Assembly (NCBI RefSeq): GCF_020283565.1
Contig: NC_060059.1
Coordinates: 34,150,838-34,214,837 of the forward strand
Direction: 5' to 3'
Origin: Trifolium pratense
Taxonomy: Eukaryota; Streptophyta; Magnoliopsida; Fabales; Fabaceae
DNA length: 64,000 nucleotides
The notes below the pieces were generated by a model, which saw only the letters and a list, made by a program, of their open reading frames with translations, ran no database searches and was not told the origin of the DNA. Below, one piece after another: positions 1-11,370 of this stretch (its first letter is position 1; every line of letters begins with the position of its first letter). Position numbers and translations under genes: made by a program.

Positions 1-3000
1 ATTAATTGCAACGCACAAAATATTAGAAAATATTCTAACATAGAATACTTTCCTACCATGGTTCATGAATAAGAACCTGGATCTCTTCCCTTCTCTTCAT
101 TTCACATAATTAAACACTTCCACATACACAACAAAACAAGAATCTTCTGCCCCAAGCCCCCAACACATAAGAAAAGGAATAATGAAAAACAAAATCCCCC
201 TAGCTTCACTCACATTTCTCATAAGCATTTACCTTATAGTGTGGACTCATCATCAACAGTATTGGCCAATATAGAACCAACTAAGGAATCACCAACACCA
301 GTTTTATCAACTGTACTAACATGTAACATGTCCACTGATACATGAAAATTTTGGGGAAAAAAATGAGAAAAATTAACTTGGTAGTTTCAAACGAAGATAT
401 CCAACAGAAGACATGTCTTTTGTTGTGCACAGTCAATCTTTCGAGAAAATTCCTCGAACACGCAATTCACAAATGATAATGAAGTAGTAAATAATTAAAT
501 ACATAACCTATATATGAATAAAACACTTCAAACATAACCTATATATGAATAAAACACTTCAAACACAACCTATGATTTGTGAGCTCCAACACAATCGCTA
601 AAGTGAAGCACAACTCCACGTACTATGGAATCAAGAATTGTTCGGCCGGTTCGTTGATTGCCATCCATGTTATAGAAGTGGAATTCCCTCATTTGGCAAA
701 CATTTTTACGGATGAAAACATTTGCACACAATATATGAAAGTATAGAAATTTTAGTGCTATTGGATTGTTAGTGTCTAACACAAAAGACATTCAAATGGC
801 TCTAACCAGCATGGATACTCAAAGCCATGTAGTATCCAATTCAAGGTCCAACTCATGAAACAAAAACACCTTTCCCATTTTCCAAAATTGAAAATAGCTC
901 ATAAGGAAAAGTCAACATAAAGCTATGTAAATAAGAAGAATCAGCAGAATAAACAGAAAACATAAGGAAAAAAACATTAGAAATCCAAACGGAAAATGAC
1001 ACGAAATGTATTCAACATTTCGGCCAAGCATACTAACCTTCAAATTTAATTGACAAATAAGTTCAGCCTATAACCACTTTCCCTTTGAATTGGCCGAACT
1101 TATCGACACATATTTCACTGCAAAAAGAAAGTGGAGGACAATCATTTTTTTCTCATACAGAAACTTGCAAATATCAATGAACCAAGAAAACCCACCAGAA
1201 ATATAACTTTGTCATAAGAGGTAAGAGTTAGCATACAACTGATCAAAACATCCACTAAGAAAAAAGTTAACTGTTGAATCCTCCAAATAGTGGTCACAAA
1301 GTATTCATTGTAGTAGAGAAATTGTTCAGACTTTGTTATGACTCGGGTTCGAACAATTTCTCTTACAGAACTCCATTATCACAGCAAATGAAAAAACTGT
1401 CTTTTGAAATATTTGGTGCCAAATAGGGTCTTGGGACAGAGCATGCTTACTCAATCAAGCTATGCATGCAGGAGATAGAATGTTTTTGAATAGTCAAAAA
1501 TTACTGTGGCAGGCTAAAATAAATAGTATCTTTCAAAACAATGGTACTAAAATAGGGGCTTGGGACGGAGTACGTTTTCAACTATAAAGAAATTCAATAA
1601 AATTGAAAATAAAAAACAAACATATAGACTGTTAAACCGCTTGTTGTCGATATCACACTTACAGTTATTGAAAAGGCAGTTGAAAGGATGGCACAGTCTG
1701 CTATGAACGCCAAACCTATATATGCCGGTGTTACCTCTTGTATGCCAAGTTGCCAACCCTCATCAATGTCATCATTTTCCTCCTCAACAAATAATTCAAG
1801 TCATCACAGAGAAAATAAATCTAGTACTACTAGTATGCGAAGCCCACAACTTGTTTTACAGAATTACGCTACATAATTCACTACCATGTTTGAACTCATA
1901 AAGCCAAGACAGACAACTATAATGAAAAAACTTGGAGAGTTCCATATCATCAAACTAAAGTAAAGCTACAAGCAACGAATTGCACATCTTACACCGAGAC
2001 TCAGTTTTATAATTGTTGTGCTAAGATCATATGGCTATATAATTTGGTAGAGAATACTAAGCATGATAGCATATCAATTTGCAGAAAAGTCTTTACTTAG
2101 AATGAGAATTATTAGTTATGAGCTTTGCATATATTGTCATGTCCACCGACCACTAATCAAAGGGGGAAGTTGAAGACATAGTATACTACTACGGTCCCAT
2201 TCTCATGTTCAAGCTATGCAGAACATTCTGACATTATGATTTAGAAGAATTAGCATACACTTCTATCTTAAATTTGAGACATGGAATCAACAACAAAAAA
2301 GGCACATGTACGAAGTATTTGAAATACGAAAAAAAACACCATTCTGGCAATATTTTCAAAGGAGTTGCAAACGGATCCGCGGGTTCCCCAATCATTGATG
2401 GTTTGAGAACCGCGTATTCAAAACCCAAGCTAATAAAAGAATGTCAGTTTGCCCGGTAATTATGCAATAACTACATATAACAATTCCATGAACTTTCATT
2501 TGATGTGCCAAAATTTAGCAAAGTAAACCTTGGGCTAATAAAAGAAGATTCTAAAAAATAACTGGTATATCTACCATAATCCAGAGCTCATAAGAAACCG
2601 AACTGCACCAGTAATTATGTAAGAATTGCATTTAACACTTCCAAAACGAGCTCTTATTTCTTGTTCTTCTTTTGAAAAAGGCCAGATATTTTAATATATA
2701 AAATCCCAAAAAGGAGTGTCAAGCCTGGACACAAAAGTCGCAGTGCTTATGCAAGAAACACCTGCAGACCTGCTACATAAAAGTATTTTCCGAAAGAACT
2801 GTCACCAGTTATCACAACAAGTTTGTGTGATCAATTGATTCAATTCTGCAATTGTTGTACCCACTTATAAGAGCTCACGTGTATTCAATTCTTAAATCCA
2901 ATCCTTGCATTTATAATTATCAACACGGATATAGTGCTATCTGATTCTTATACCAGCACACACCAAATTTTATCAGATTTTCATAATAGGTCTGTAGTAA

Positions 3001-3180
3001 AAAACATGACAGATTCGACACAACCTTGTTATGGTTTCCTCCATTGATCACAATGCAAGCGTCCTTATATGACATAAGTGTTCTGCATAATGCCATATAT
3101 GCCAGCTAAATAGTTTAGACTCCAAAGAGTTGGCTAATCCAACACAAGCACGACTCCATTTTGCATTTGCAAAATTGCAG
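1..3180. other. AT-rich stretch, no gene recognised
   Basis: This block lies downstream of the leftward promoter near 8500 and may be transcribed on the minus strand. Open frames are short and none resembles a family I know. The longest on the minus strand near the left edge (570-791) has a non-repetitive tail (DGNQRTGRTILDSIVRG) and could be a terminal exon, but nothing confirms it. An acceptor-like minus-strand motif (pyrimidine tract then GCAG) sits at about 1120. A probable LINE 3'-end scrap lies at 2665-2770. Confidence 0.4.
2665..2770 (-). mobile_element. LINE 3'-end scrap (tentative)
   Basis: Read on the minus strand, the segment has the look of a plant L1-type tail: a CTTTTTGGG motif, a TTTTATATATTAAAATAT stretch, then CCTTTTTCAAAA. 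The LINE 3' end at 43523-43560 is built the same way. There is no coding remnant and no target duplication was found. Confidence 0.3.
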
Positions 3181-4563
3181 TTAGGGACAAGGGTCATCGA
3201 AACACAAATGATATCATCCATACCTTATATTATGAATGAAGTATATCAGTCTTATTGTTGAGTTTGGAATTAGTGGGAACATATATGCCATACCACCCTT
3301 TACAGATAAGTCATTAGAAAACACAAAATACTATGCATGCTTTGAGTAAAATTTCGTATTAAAATTGCTTTGAATGCCACCATTCATCAATGCAGTTTTC
3401 ATAATGCAGTTTACTCAAAGGTCATTGAGGCATCCATCTCTTACAAAATTATAAAACATTAGGGACTAGGGTCATTAAGTTCATAATGCAAAATCACTTC
3501 TAATTGCAGTTGCAAAATTGAATTTAGGGACTAAGGGTCATCAAAGCATAATAGATATCCATCTATGCATTATGAATAAAAATTCATATTAGAATTGCAT
3601 TTAACTTTTAAGGCAACAACAACTAGCTTTCACATTCAGACAATCCAGCATTTTTGAGCATCAAGACATTCAATCCATTATGAAAACCAAGTAACAAAGA
3701 ATATCCATCAATCTGTAGTTCAGATTTGCATCGAGCATCATAAAGTGACAATTTCATGAATAATTTCATATGAAAATTGCATTATAGCCATCAATTCATA
3801 ATGCATTTTACTCTTAGGGTCTCATTGAGGCATCCCTCCCTTAATTCATAACTATTTTGAAAGCAAGTTGATAAAGGCAAACATTCTTAGAGTAAAGAGC
3901 CAGAATTGAAACTCAAAACTTGTAGAAGAAAATGACATAGTCATGAATCATTGAGAATCCACTCCCTTAAAAATAGGGAATGGTTCCGCAAAAAAAAAGG
4001 GGAATGGTTATTTAAGGAAAAAATTAGCACCTTAACTAAACAATATGTAATTTTAGGCACAAGTTAGGAAACATAGTGAGAGTCAGGAATAGAAACCTTT
4101 CCTCGAGGTATTGTCTTTGAACAACGGAAATCAGACAGCAAGTCAACCAATTCCAATCTGCTGACGAGCTGAATCTTGATACTAAATAGAATCACCTCAA
4201 ATCCAAAAACTTGTATTCATGAGAATAAGATCAAAACAGATATCCATACATAAAGGCATTTCCGACAACCAAATAACCATGTCATGACTAAAAAAGGATT
4301 TGGTAACATGTTTCTTCAAAATAAACTCCAGATAACATCCAACCATAGAATTCTGGACATGCAAGATAAACACGTCACATTGTGCATTATAAATTAAGAA
4401 AGATCCTCGAAGTACCATCAACTCTATAGCTAAACGAAGAACCATTACCCAAAAGGGAAACAAAGAAACTATAGAGCAAAGACACGGGGACAAAAGTATC
4501 AACTAAACGCCACAGGTTCTTTGGAACATATATGTTTCTATGTATATATATATACATATATGT

Positions 4564-4693
4564 TTCTCCTCGTAGTCCATGAACTGAATTGACTGTCATT
4601 GCTGCTGGGGTTTGACTGCTGCTACATATATGTAGCAGCAGTCAAACCCCAGTAGCAATGACAGTCAATTCAGTTCATGGACTACGAGGAGAA
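4564..4693. repeat. 130-bp near-perfect inverted repeat (hairpin)
   Basis: Two 65-bp arms meet with no loop at 4628/4629 (centre CTACATATATGTAG). I count one mismatch, in the GCTGCTGGGG / CCCCAGTAGC segment. A transcript from either strand would fold into long dsRNA. The arms are not AT-only: they include GTTTGACTGCTGCTAC and CTCGTAGTCCATGAACTG. A TA-rich palindromic run lies just to the left (about 4537-4562). It could be a young inverted-duplication MIRNA or siRNA locus, or a fold-back replication product. Confidence 0.85.
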
Positions 4694-6112
4694 CGAGCTC
4701 GGACTGGTGTCTTTGACGGACTTACCCTGCATAGTGCGCATACCAGACATAAGAATGGTTCATAATTCAGATGGCAGTATAAGAGTTCCATGAAGGACAG
4801 ATAAAATCAAAGATAGGCAGCGCACCCAAAATCACGCCACTGCAGCTTAGAGCAACAATTGCTCTCAACCTGAAAGAATGAAACATAGGAACTAGAGTCA
4901 TAAAGTTCATAATGCAAAATCACTTCTAATTGCAGTTGCAGAATTGAATTTAGGGACTAAGGGTCATCATCAAAGCACAATTGATATCCATCCATGCATT
5001 ATGAATAAAAATACATATTAGGCATTTAAGGCAACAACTAACTTTTCAGATTTGAAAAAATATTTCATCTCTAAGTAACAATTCATTGTTCAGATTTGCA
5101 TCAAGGGTCATAAAGCGACAATAGTGTCATCCCTTACATCATGAATACAATTTCATATGAAAATTGCATTATAGCCATCAATTCATAATGCATTTTACTC
5201 TACGGCCACTGAGGCATCCATCCCTTATAAAATTTATGAAACAAAGTATATTCATCGATTCCAACATTCATATTTGGGGTTTAGGGACATATACTCCACC
5301 CCTTTTTTAAATAATGAAAAAGGGGTCATCTCATAATGATCAACATTCTTTCAGAAGATTGAATATTCTTGAATTATCAACAATGAAAAAATCTGTATCG
5401 CATCAGTTATCAATAATCGTAAGCTGATATGTTGGAATGAAAATTCCAAAATCACTGTAGCAAACAAAAAAAAGTTATCTTTCAAAATATTGGAACCAAA
5501 TTAGGTCTTGGGACAGAACCCATTTGCAGAAGATTGAATGTGTAGTTATTAGGCTCATATATAAGTGACAATTCGTAGTTCAGATTTGCATCAAGGGTCA
5601 TAAAGCGACAATTTCATGAATACAATTTCATCTGAAAATTGCATTATAGCCGTCAATTCATAATGCATTTTACTCTTAGGGTCATTGAGGTATCCATCCC
5701 TTACAAAGTTTATGAAACAAAGTATATTCATCGATTCTAACATTCAAATTTGGGGTTTAGGGCCATATATACTCCACCCCATTTTTGGATAATGAAAAAC
5801 ATTCCAATTCACAATGATCCACATTCTTTCAAACGATTGAATTTTCTTGATAATTTCACATAAATGAAATGCAAACCGACAATAAGTTGGACGGCTAACC
5901 CTTTTTGAAGGAAAAGGAAAAAGTTTTCTTTCAAAATATTGGTTCCAAAAACTGACCTAACAAAAGTTATTGGGACAAAACACTTTTGCTCAAATAAGAT
6001 TTCTTTTGTTTTCTTCTCTCAAAGTTTCAAACAGAAGATTGAATGTTTTTGAATATTAAAGAATGAAAAAAATGGGTATTTGAATATGCATCAATGTAAA
6101 TAAAAAAATTAC

Positions 6113-6270
6113 CGTATGAAGCAAGCATGTTCTGATGTTGCAAGTAATAGAGATGATTGAGTGAGCCAAAATTCACACAATGCAACATAGGTTCTGATCA
6201 GTTTCATACTTTGACACAGTGCAATGAACAAGCCGGTTCTGAATTCTCATGATGTTGCAATGAACATTCA
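6113..6270 (-). repeat. Exon-like duplicate (copy 2)
   Basis: This is homologous to 8216-8370. On the minus strand both copies contain ATGTTGCA paired with TGCAACAT about 45 nt apart. Both end at a donor-like site (CATACG then GTAATTTT here; AAACG then GTAACTTT in the other copy). A duplicated 5' exon of a minus-strand transcript is a reasonable reading. The short open frame of the other copy is not preserved here. Confidence 0.4.
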
Positions 6271-7689
6271 TAGTTCAGATTATCCGTGACAATTCATAGG
6301 TCAGATTTGCATCGAGGGTCATAAAAGGACAATAGACGCCATCCTTTACGTCGTGAATACAATTTCATATCAAAATTGCATTATAGGCACCAGTTCATAA
6401 TGCATGTCACTCTAGCATCATTGAGGCATCCATCCCTTATAAAATTTATGAAACAAAGTATATTAATCGATCACAACGTTCATATTTGGGGTTTGGGACC
6501 ATATACTCCACCCCTTTTTAGATAATAAAAAAATATCCCATCTCACAATGATCCACATTCTTTGAGAAGATATTGAATATTCTTGAATTATTAAGAATGA
6601 AAAAATCCATATCGCATCAGGTATATCAATCGTAAACCGATATATTGGAATGAAAATTACAAAATCACCATAGCAAACCAAAAATGTTATCTCTCAAAAT
6701 ATTGGAACCAAATTAGGTGTTGGGACAGAGCACATTTGCAGAAGATTGAATGATCAAAAATGGGTACCCCAACATGTATATCAAAACAAATACATAAAAT
6801 TATTATCTTTCAAAAGATTGATACTTCAAATAAGGTTTTTTTTCCCCCTCAGGCAGAAGATTGAAAGTTCTTGAATAATCAAGAATGAGGAAAAAAAAAT
6901 AGGCAACATTATATATAGGCAATATTTCACCTCAGCAACAGTTTCACAATTAGGGTCACAAAAAGACACAAAATACCATGCATGTTTTGAATAAAATTTC
7001 ATATTAAATTGCTTTGAAAGCCACCATCCAACTTATCATTATGAATAAAGTGTTCATAATGCAATTTACTCAAAGGGTCATTGAGGCATCCATCCCTTAC
7101 AAAACTTATGAAACATTAGGGACCAGGGTCATTAAGTTCCAATCATGAATTTAGGGACTAAGGGTCTTCGAAGTTCCAACCATGCATCATGAATAAAAAT
7201 TCATATTACAATTGCATTCAAGGCAACAACTAGCTTTCGCATTAAGACATCATCCAACATTTTTGAGCATCAAGACATTCAATCCATTATGAAAACCATG
7301 TAACAAAGAATATTCATCAATGTAGTTCAGATTTGCATCGAGGGTCATAAAGCGACAATTTCATGAATACAATTTCATATGAAAATTGCATTATAGCCAT
7401 TCAATTCATAATGCATTTTACTCTTAGGGTCATTGAGGCATCCATCCATATTAATCGATTCCAACATTCATATTTGGGGTTTAGGGCCATATACACACTC
7501 CACCCCTTTTTTAGATATGAAAAAGAGTCCATCTCACAGTGATCCACATTCTTGCAGAAGATTGAATATTCTTGAATTATCAAGAATGAAAAAATCCATA
7601 TCGCATCAGGTATCAATAGTAAACCGATATATTGGAATTGAAATTCCAAAATCACCGTAGCAAACCAAAAAAGTTATCTTTCAAAATAT

Positions 7690-8066
7690 TGGAACCAAAT
7701 TAGGTCTTGGGACAGAACCCATTTGCAGAAGATTGAATGTTCTTAAATAATCAAAAAAGAAAAAAAATGAATCTTTCAAAAATTGGAACCAAATTAGGTC
7801 TTGGGACAGAACCCATTTGCAGAAGATTGAATGTTCTTAAATAATCAAAAAAGAAAAAAAATGAATCTTTCAAAAATTGGAACCAAATTAGGTCTTGGGA
7901 CAGAACCCATTTGCAGAAGATTGAATGTTCTTAAATAATCAAAAAAGAAAAAAATTGAATCTTTCAAAAATTGGAACAAAATTAGGTCTTGGGACAGAAC
8001 CCATTTGCAGAAGATTGAATGTTCTTGAATAATCAAAAATGAAAAAAATTGAATCTTTGAAAACAT
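7690..8066. repeat. 94-bp tandem repeat, about four units
   Basis: The motif GGAACCAAATTAGGTC recurs at 7691, 7785, 7879 and 7973, each 94 bp apart. A decayed fifth start lies near 8066. Units are almost identical and carry GGGACAGAACCCATTTGCAG. They derive from the end of the type 1 repeat of this region, so they represent recent local amplification. Confidence 0.9.
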
Positions 8067-8215
8067 CGGTGCCAAACATCTTTGCTCAAATAAAGTTTTG
8101 ATTTTTTTTTCTCAAGCAGAAGATTGAATGTTCTTGAATAATCAAGAATGAGAAAAAATAGACAAATTTATACGCAGAAGATTGAAAGTTGTTGGATAAT
8201 TAAAAAAAGTTACCG

Positions 8216-8370
8216 TTTGAAACAAGCATGTTATGATGTTGCAAGTAATAGAGATGAATGAGGGACCCAACAATCACACCAATGCAACATAGGTTCTTTC
8301 TGATCGGTTTCATAGTTAGAGTCGGTGCAATGAACAAGCAGGTTCTGATGATGTTGCGATGAACATTTAT
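8216..8370 (-). other. Candidate first exon of a leftward transcript
   Basis: This segment lies directly downstream of the promoter-like region at 8460-8535 and a GA-rich leader. On the minus strand it ends in a plausible 5' splice site (AAACG then GTAACTTT at about 8215). It contains short ATG-initiated frames, one of about 37 codons beginning MKPIRKNLCC that reads into the donor. No protein family is recognised. Its duplicate at 6113-6270 keeps the donor but not the frame, so a non-coding role is at least as likely. Confidence 0.3.
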
Positions 8371-8378
8371 ACTTTGGT

Positions 8379-8393
8379 TCTCTCTCTCTCTCC

Positions 8394-8424
<31 letters not shown>

Positions 8425-8425
8425 T
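8379..8425. repeat. (TC)n(AC)n microsatellite
   Basis: A run of TC dinucleotides, once interrupted by CCC, is followed by AC dinucleotides. On the minus strand it would be a GT/GA-rich 5' leader just after the inferred start site. Confidence 0.9.
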
Positions 8426-8455
8426 TTGGTTCTTTTCTTGTTTTTGATTTTTGAA

Positions 8456-8540
8456 GAATAGCGTAAACTCTAAGTTGTGTATGCCACGCGCTTATAAACC
8501 CTATCTCATCACGGGCTTGTATATTCGGCCCAACACCGAA
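8456..8540 (-). promoter_or_regulatory. Site II / telobox / TATA promoter, leftward
   Basis: On the minus strand the order is TTGGGCC (site II type, 8527-8533), TAGGGTTT (telobox, complement of AAACCCTA at 8496-8503) and an overlapping TTTATAAG TATA-like box (about 8492-8499). In plants, site II plus telobox is typical of ribosomal-protein, snoRNA and other growth-related promoters. Start is expected near 8460, ahead of the GA-rich leader. The motifs are seen directly; activity is inferred. Confidence 0.5.
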
Positions 8541-8544
8541 TTAG

Positions 8545-9642
8545 TAATTCAAAACAGTGCCCCGGGGCACTGTTTAAGGAACCAAATATAGTAATATCAT
8601 ATTGAAGTTTGTGCAGTCAACGCCTCGAAAGTCTAAAAAGTGTTATTTTCAATTTTAAAATTTCCTTTTTTGGTTTCCTTAACTAGTGCCCCGGGGGCAC
8701 CGGTTAGTAGAGCTGTCAAAGGGGCCGGCCCGGTCCGGCCTGGCCCGGCCTTCAGGGGCCCGATCAAATAAAGGGGCCGGCCCAGCCTAGCCCGTTAACT
8801 TCATGGCCTGACTCGCTTAGCCCAGCCCGATAAGTAAAAGCCTACATGGCCCGATGGGCCGGCCCATTAATTTTCATAGTATTTTTTTTAAAAAAAATAA
8901 ATATATTCTACTAAATTTATGTTATATTTCTCAACTAAATCTTTAAGAAGGTAATTTGTCTCCCTATATTTTCTCACATAATCTCCCAAACAACAATATC
9001 TTCCTCTTTATCCTCATCAAACAAACAAACAAATCTCTAACAAATAATCTCATTCTAATCCAATAAGTTTTTTGTCATATTATTATTATTACTACGAAAA
9101 TTTTTTTCCAAGTTTTATATCTTTCATTCATCCATTGTAATTTAAGTAAAAACAAAAATATAGAAAGAATATAAAATAAATACAATAAAAAGATGATAGG
9201 CTTAAAATAACCATATTCCAAGTTTTATATCCTTCATTGTAATTACACAAAAAAAATTTAAAAAAATATAAAAAGATGATTTGCTTAAAAATAGCTTAAA
9301 AATAGGAATAAGATAGATAGGAACAAAACACAAATAATAACAATAAAACAACAAAAATAATAAAAAAATTATATATGAATTTATGCATAAAAATAGGACC
9401 AAAATATAACAATAAAGAGATTATAAAAAAAAATTAAATAATTTTTTAAATTCTTTAAGGGGCCGGCCCAAAAGCCTGTGGGCCGGCCCATGACAGCCCA
9501 TGAAAAAGCCTGACCCGATAAGGTCCGGCCCGATAAGGCCCGACCCCCTTTTTATGAAGCCCGACCCGTGTAAAAGGATAGGGCTAATGGGTCGGCCCGA
9601 TAGCCCAGCCCTTTTTGACAGCTCTACCGGTTAGCATGACCC
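8545..9642. mobile_element. Mutator-type MITE with palindromic ends, split by hAT
   Basis: The left end carries the palindrome CAGTGCCCCGGGGCACTG (8555-8572). The right end carries AGTGCCCCGGGGGCACCGGTTAGCATGACCC, read across the hAT insertion. The right terminus (reverse complement GGGTCATGCTAACCGG) matches the MITE at 13746-13923 (GGGTCATGTTAACTTG), so both belong to one family. The left terminus is degenerate and no target duplication was seen. The MITE itself is 8545-8707 plus 9635-9642. Confidence 0.65.
8708..9626. mobile_element. Non-autonomous hAT element, 919 bp
   Basis: Terminal inverted repeats begin TAGAGCTGTCAAA and end TTTGACAGCTCTA. An exact 8-bp target duplication CCGGTTAG occurs at 8700-8707 and 9627-9634. 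GC-rich GGCCGGCCC-type subterminal blocks flank an AT-rich core. There is no transposase frame. An 8-bp duplication with this TIR type is diagnostic of hAT. It inserted into the end of the older MITE. Confidence 0.9.
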
Positions 9643-9676
9643 ATTTTTATTTTTTTTATTAATCATTCAAGGATTT

Positions 9677-9678
<2 letters not shown>

Positions 9679-9766
<88 letters not shown>
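9679..9766. repeat. Compound (CT)n(AT)n microsatellite
   Basis: An uninterrupted CT run passes directly into an AT run. A second compound run, (AT)n then (GT)n, lies at about 9899-9964. Confidence 0.95.
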
Positions 9767-9768
<2 letters not shown>

Positions 9769-9896
9769 CAAGAATTTTCTTTTTCTTACAACTTTCGAGT
9801 CAAATTATGTGTCCTTTGAATTTTTTATCTTTTTTCAAGTTTAGTACATTATGAATAAATTGTCTCATAAGTTTAATCCAGTTAGCAGAGACGTAG

Positions 9897-9898
<2 letters not shown>

Positions 9899-9964
<66 letters not shown>
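9899..9964. repeat. Compound (AT)n(GT)n microsatellite
   Basis: About 50 bp of AT repeats are followed by seven GT repeats. It is plain low-complexity sequence. Confidence 0.95.
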
Positions 9965-10063
9965 CAAGATTCGAATCTCAGTCATCCCACATATATATCT
10001 TAAGGGTGTAATTTCTAGGCTACATGATCAAAACAAAACGAATCCTTTGAGAGATGTTTAAGT

Positions 10064-10665
10064 TATACTACATTCTTCTCTTATGTTAAAATATACACTC
10101 CTCTCATCTCTTATATAGGATATATTAGAAAAAAATTACACTCTTCTCACTTGAAAGAAGCTTGAATTTCATTTTCTTCCCCCTAATATGAAAACCTACA
10201 TTTTTTTTTTAATAAAACTTCATTTTAATATAATCAAATTTCTAATTCAAATATTATTATTATTATTACTATTATTAATTAATTATTATGTTTTACGCAC
10301 ATCATTAACATATAATGTTCAATAATTTTATGAATTATGAAACTATACAAATCTTGGATAAATTACTAAACTTGATTAATTTCTTCAATGACAACTTAAA
10401 TTTTTTTGACATAAAATGGTGATTTAAAGCTAGTTGTTACCACAAAAATATTTGGTTATATTTTTTGAAGCAAAAATATTTGTTTATGTTTTTTTTTTTA
10501 CTCAAAATTTTTGTTTATGTTAAAATGGACTAAAATGTGTATTTTAACATAAGAGAGGAGAAGAGAATAATTTAAGCTTCTTTGGAGAGAGGAGAGTGAA
10601 CATAAGAGAGGAGGAGAGTGTAATTCAAGCTTCTTCCGAGGGTGAGGAATGTAATTTACTATAGG
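10064..10665. repeat. Inverted-repeat element, about 600 bp
   Basis: The left part reads CTTCTCTTATGTTAAAATAT, then ACTCCTCTCATC, then ACACTCTTCTCACTTG and GAAGCTTGAATT. The right part carries the complements: GTGTATTTTAACATAAGAG, GAGGAGAAG, and GAGAGTGTAATTCAAGCTTC. Subterminal duplications blur the ends and no target duplication was confirmed. It is a MITE-like fold-back of unknown superfamily. Confidence 0.5.
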
Positions 10666-10861
10666 AATATTTAGCACAAATATTTAATTTTTTAAAATAA
10701 GAGATCAATTAAATATGAATTTTTAAGTTTTTGTTGATGAATGACGATGAATCCTTCTTATATATAATGGTTGTAATATGCAACTAGGTTAACCCTAATT
10801 TGCATTGCAGTTTTGGAATGAACTTTTTTACTATCTAATTTATTAAAAAAAAAGAAATGTG

Positions 10862-10935
10862 TCTACCATGGGATTCGAACCCAAGATCACTTGCTCTGAA
10901 TAAAGTATTTCAACCATTATGACATGTAAACCAAT
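10862..10935 (-). repeat. tRNA-like A/B-box segment, copy 1
   Basis: On the minus strand an A-box-like stretch is followed by a B box GGGTTCGAATCCC. Homologous copies lie at about 11035-11105 and 11305-11370. The last has an intact TGGCATAGTGG A box. The segment looks like the head of a tRNA-derived SINE carried inside the Helitron and duplicated with it. Confidence 0.5.
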
Positions 10936-11034
10936 TGTGATTAAAATTACGTCATCTAGGTGTTAACCTTACCGAAACTTTACAATTAAGAATAAATTTT
11001 GCGGAATTATCTTTCTTATATATAATGGTTGTAA

Positions 11035-11105
11035 TATGCGATTCGAACCCGGGATCACTTGCTATGAATAAAGTCTTTCAACCACTATGTCATGTAAACC
11101 AATTG
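11035..11105 (-). repeat. tRNA-like A/B-box segment, copy 2
   Basis: The minus strand has a TGACATAGTGG A-box-like motif and an intact GGGTTCGAATC B box. It is part of the shortened middle repeat of the Helitron, in which the flanking AACTAGGTTAACCC portion is missing. Confidence 0.5.
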
Positions 11106-11304
11106 TGATTAAAATCATGTCCTCCAGGTGTTAACCTTATCGAAACTTTACAATTGAGAATAAATCTTGCGGAATTAATTTGTTCATCCTTCTTATATAT
11201 AATGGTTGTAATATGCAACTAGGTTAACCCTAATTTGCATTGCGGTTTTGGAGGGAACTTATCACTATCTAATTTATTAAAAAAAAAAAAAAGAGAAATG
11301 TGTC

Positions 11305-11370
11305 TACCGTGGGATTCGAATTCGGGATCACTTGCTGTGAATAAAGTCTTTCAACCACTATGCCATGACT
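11305..11370 (-). repeat. tRNA-like A/B-box segment, copy 3
   Basis: The minus strand has TGGCATAGTGGTTGAAAG (A box) and a slightly altered B box (GAATTCGAATCCC). It is the downstream-most of three related segments. Confidence 0.5.

Larger units (their letters stand above)
3170..8060. repeat. Local array of diverged direct repeats
   Basis: Two repeat types alternate. Type 1 is about 420-480 bp. It opens with GTTCAGATTTGCATC and runs through GGGTCATTGAGGCATCCATC, TTTGGGGTTTAGGG, CAGAAGATTGAAT and TTAGGTCTTGGGACAGA. Copies start near 3719 (partial), 5095, 5578, 6300 and 7325. Type 2 carries TTAGGGACTAAGGGTCATC and related text near 3180, 3460, 4890 and 7110. The block at 3350-3480 matches 7000-7135. 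Copies differ by scattered substitutions and indels, so the array is not young. No coding frame persists across copies. Confidence 0.7.

Noticed and set aside
8228..8310. Possible C/D snoRNA on the plus strand (ATGATGT and CTGA motifs)
   Set aside because: The C box lacks the final A, no terminal stem forms around C and D, and the second copy does not improve the motifs.
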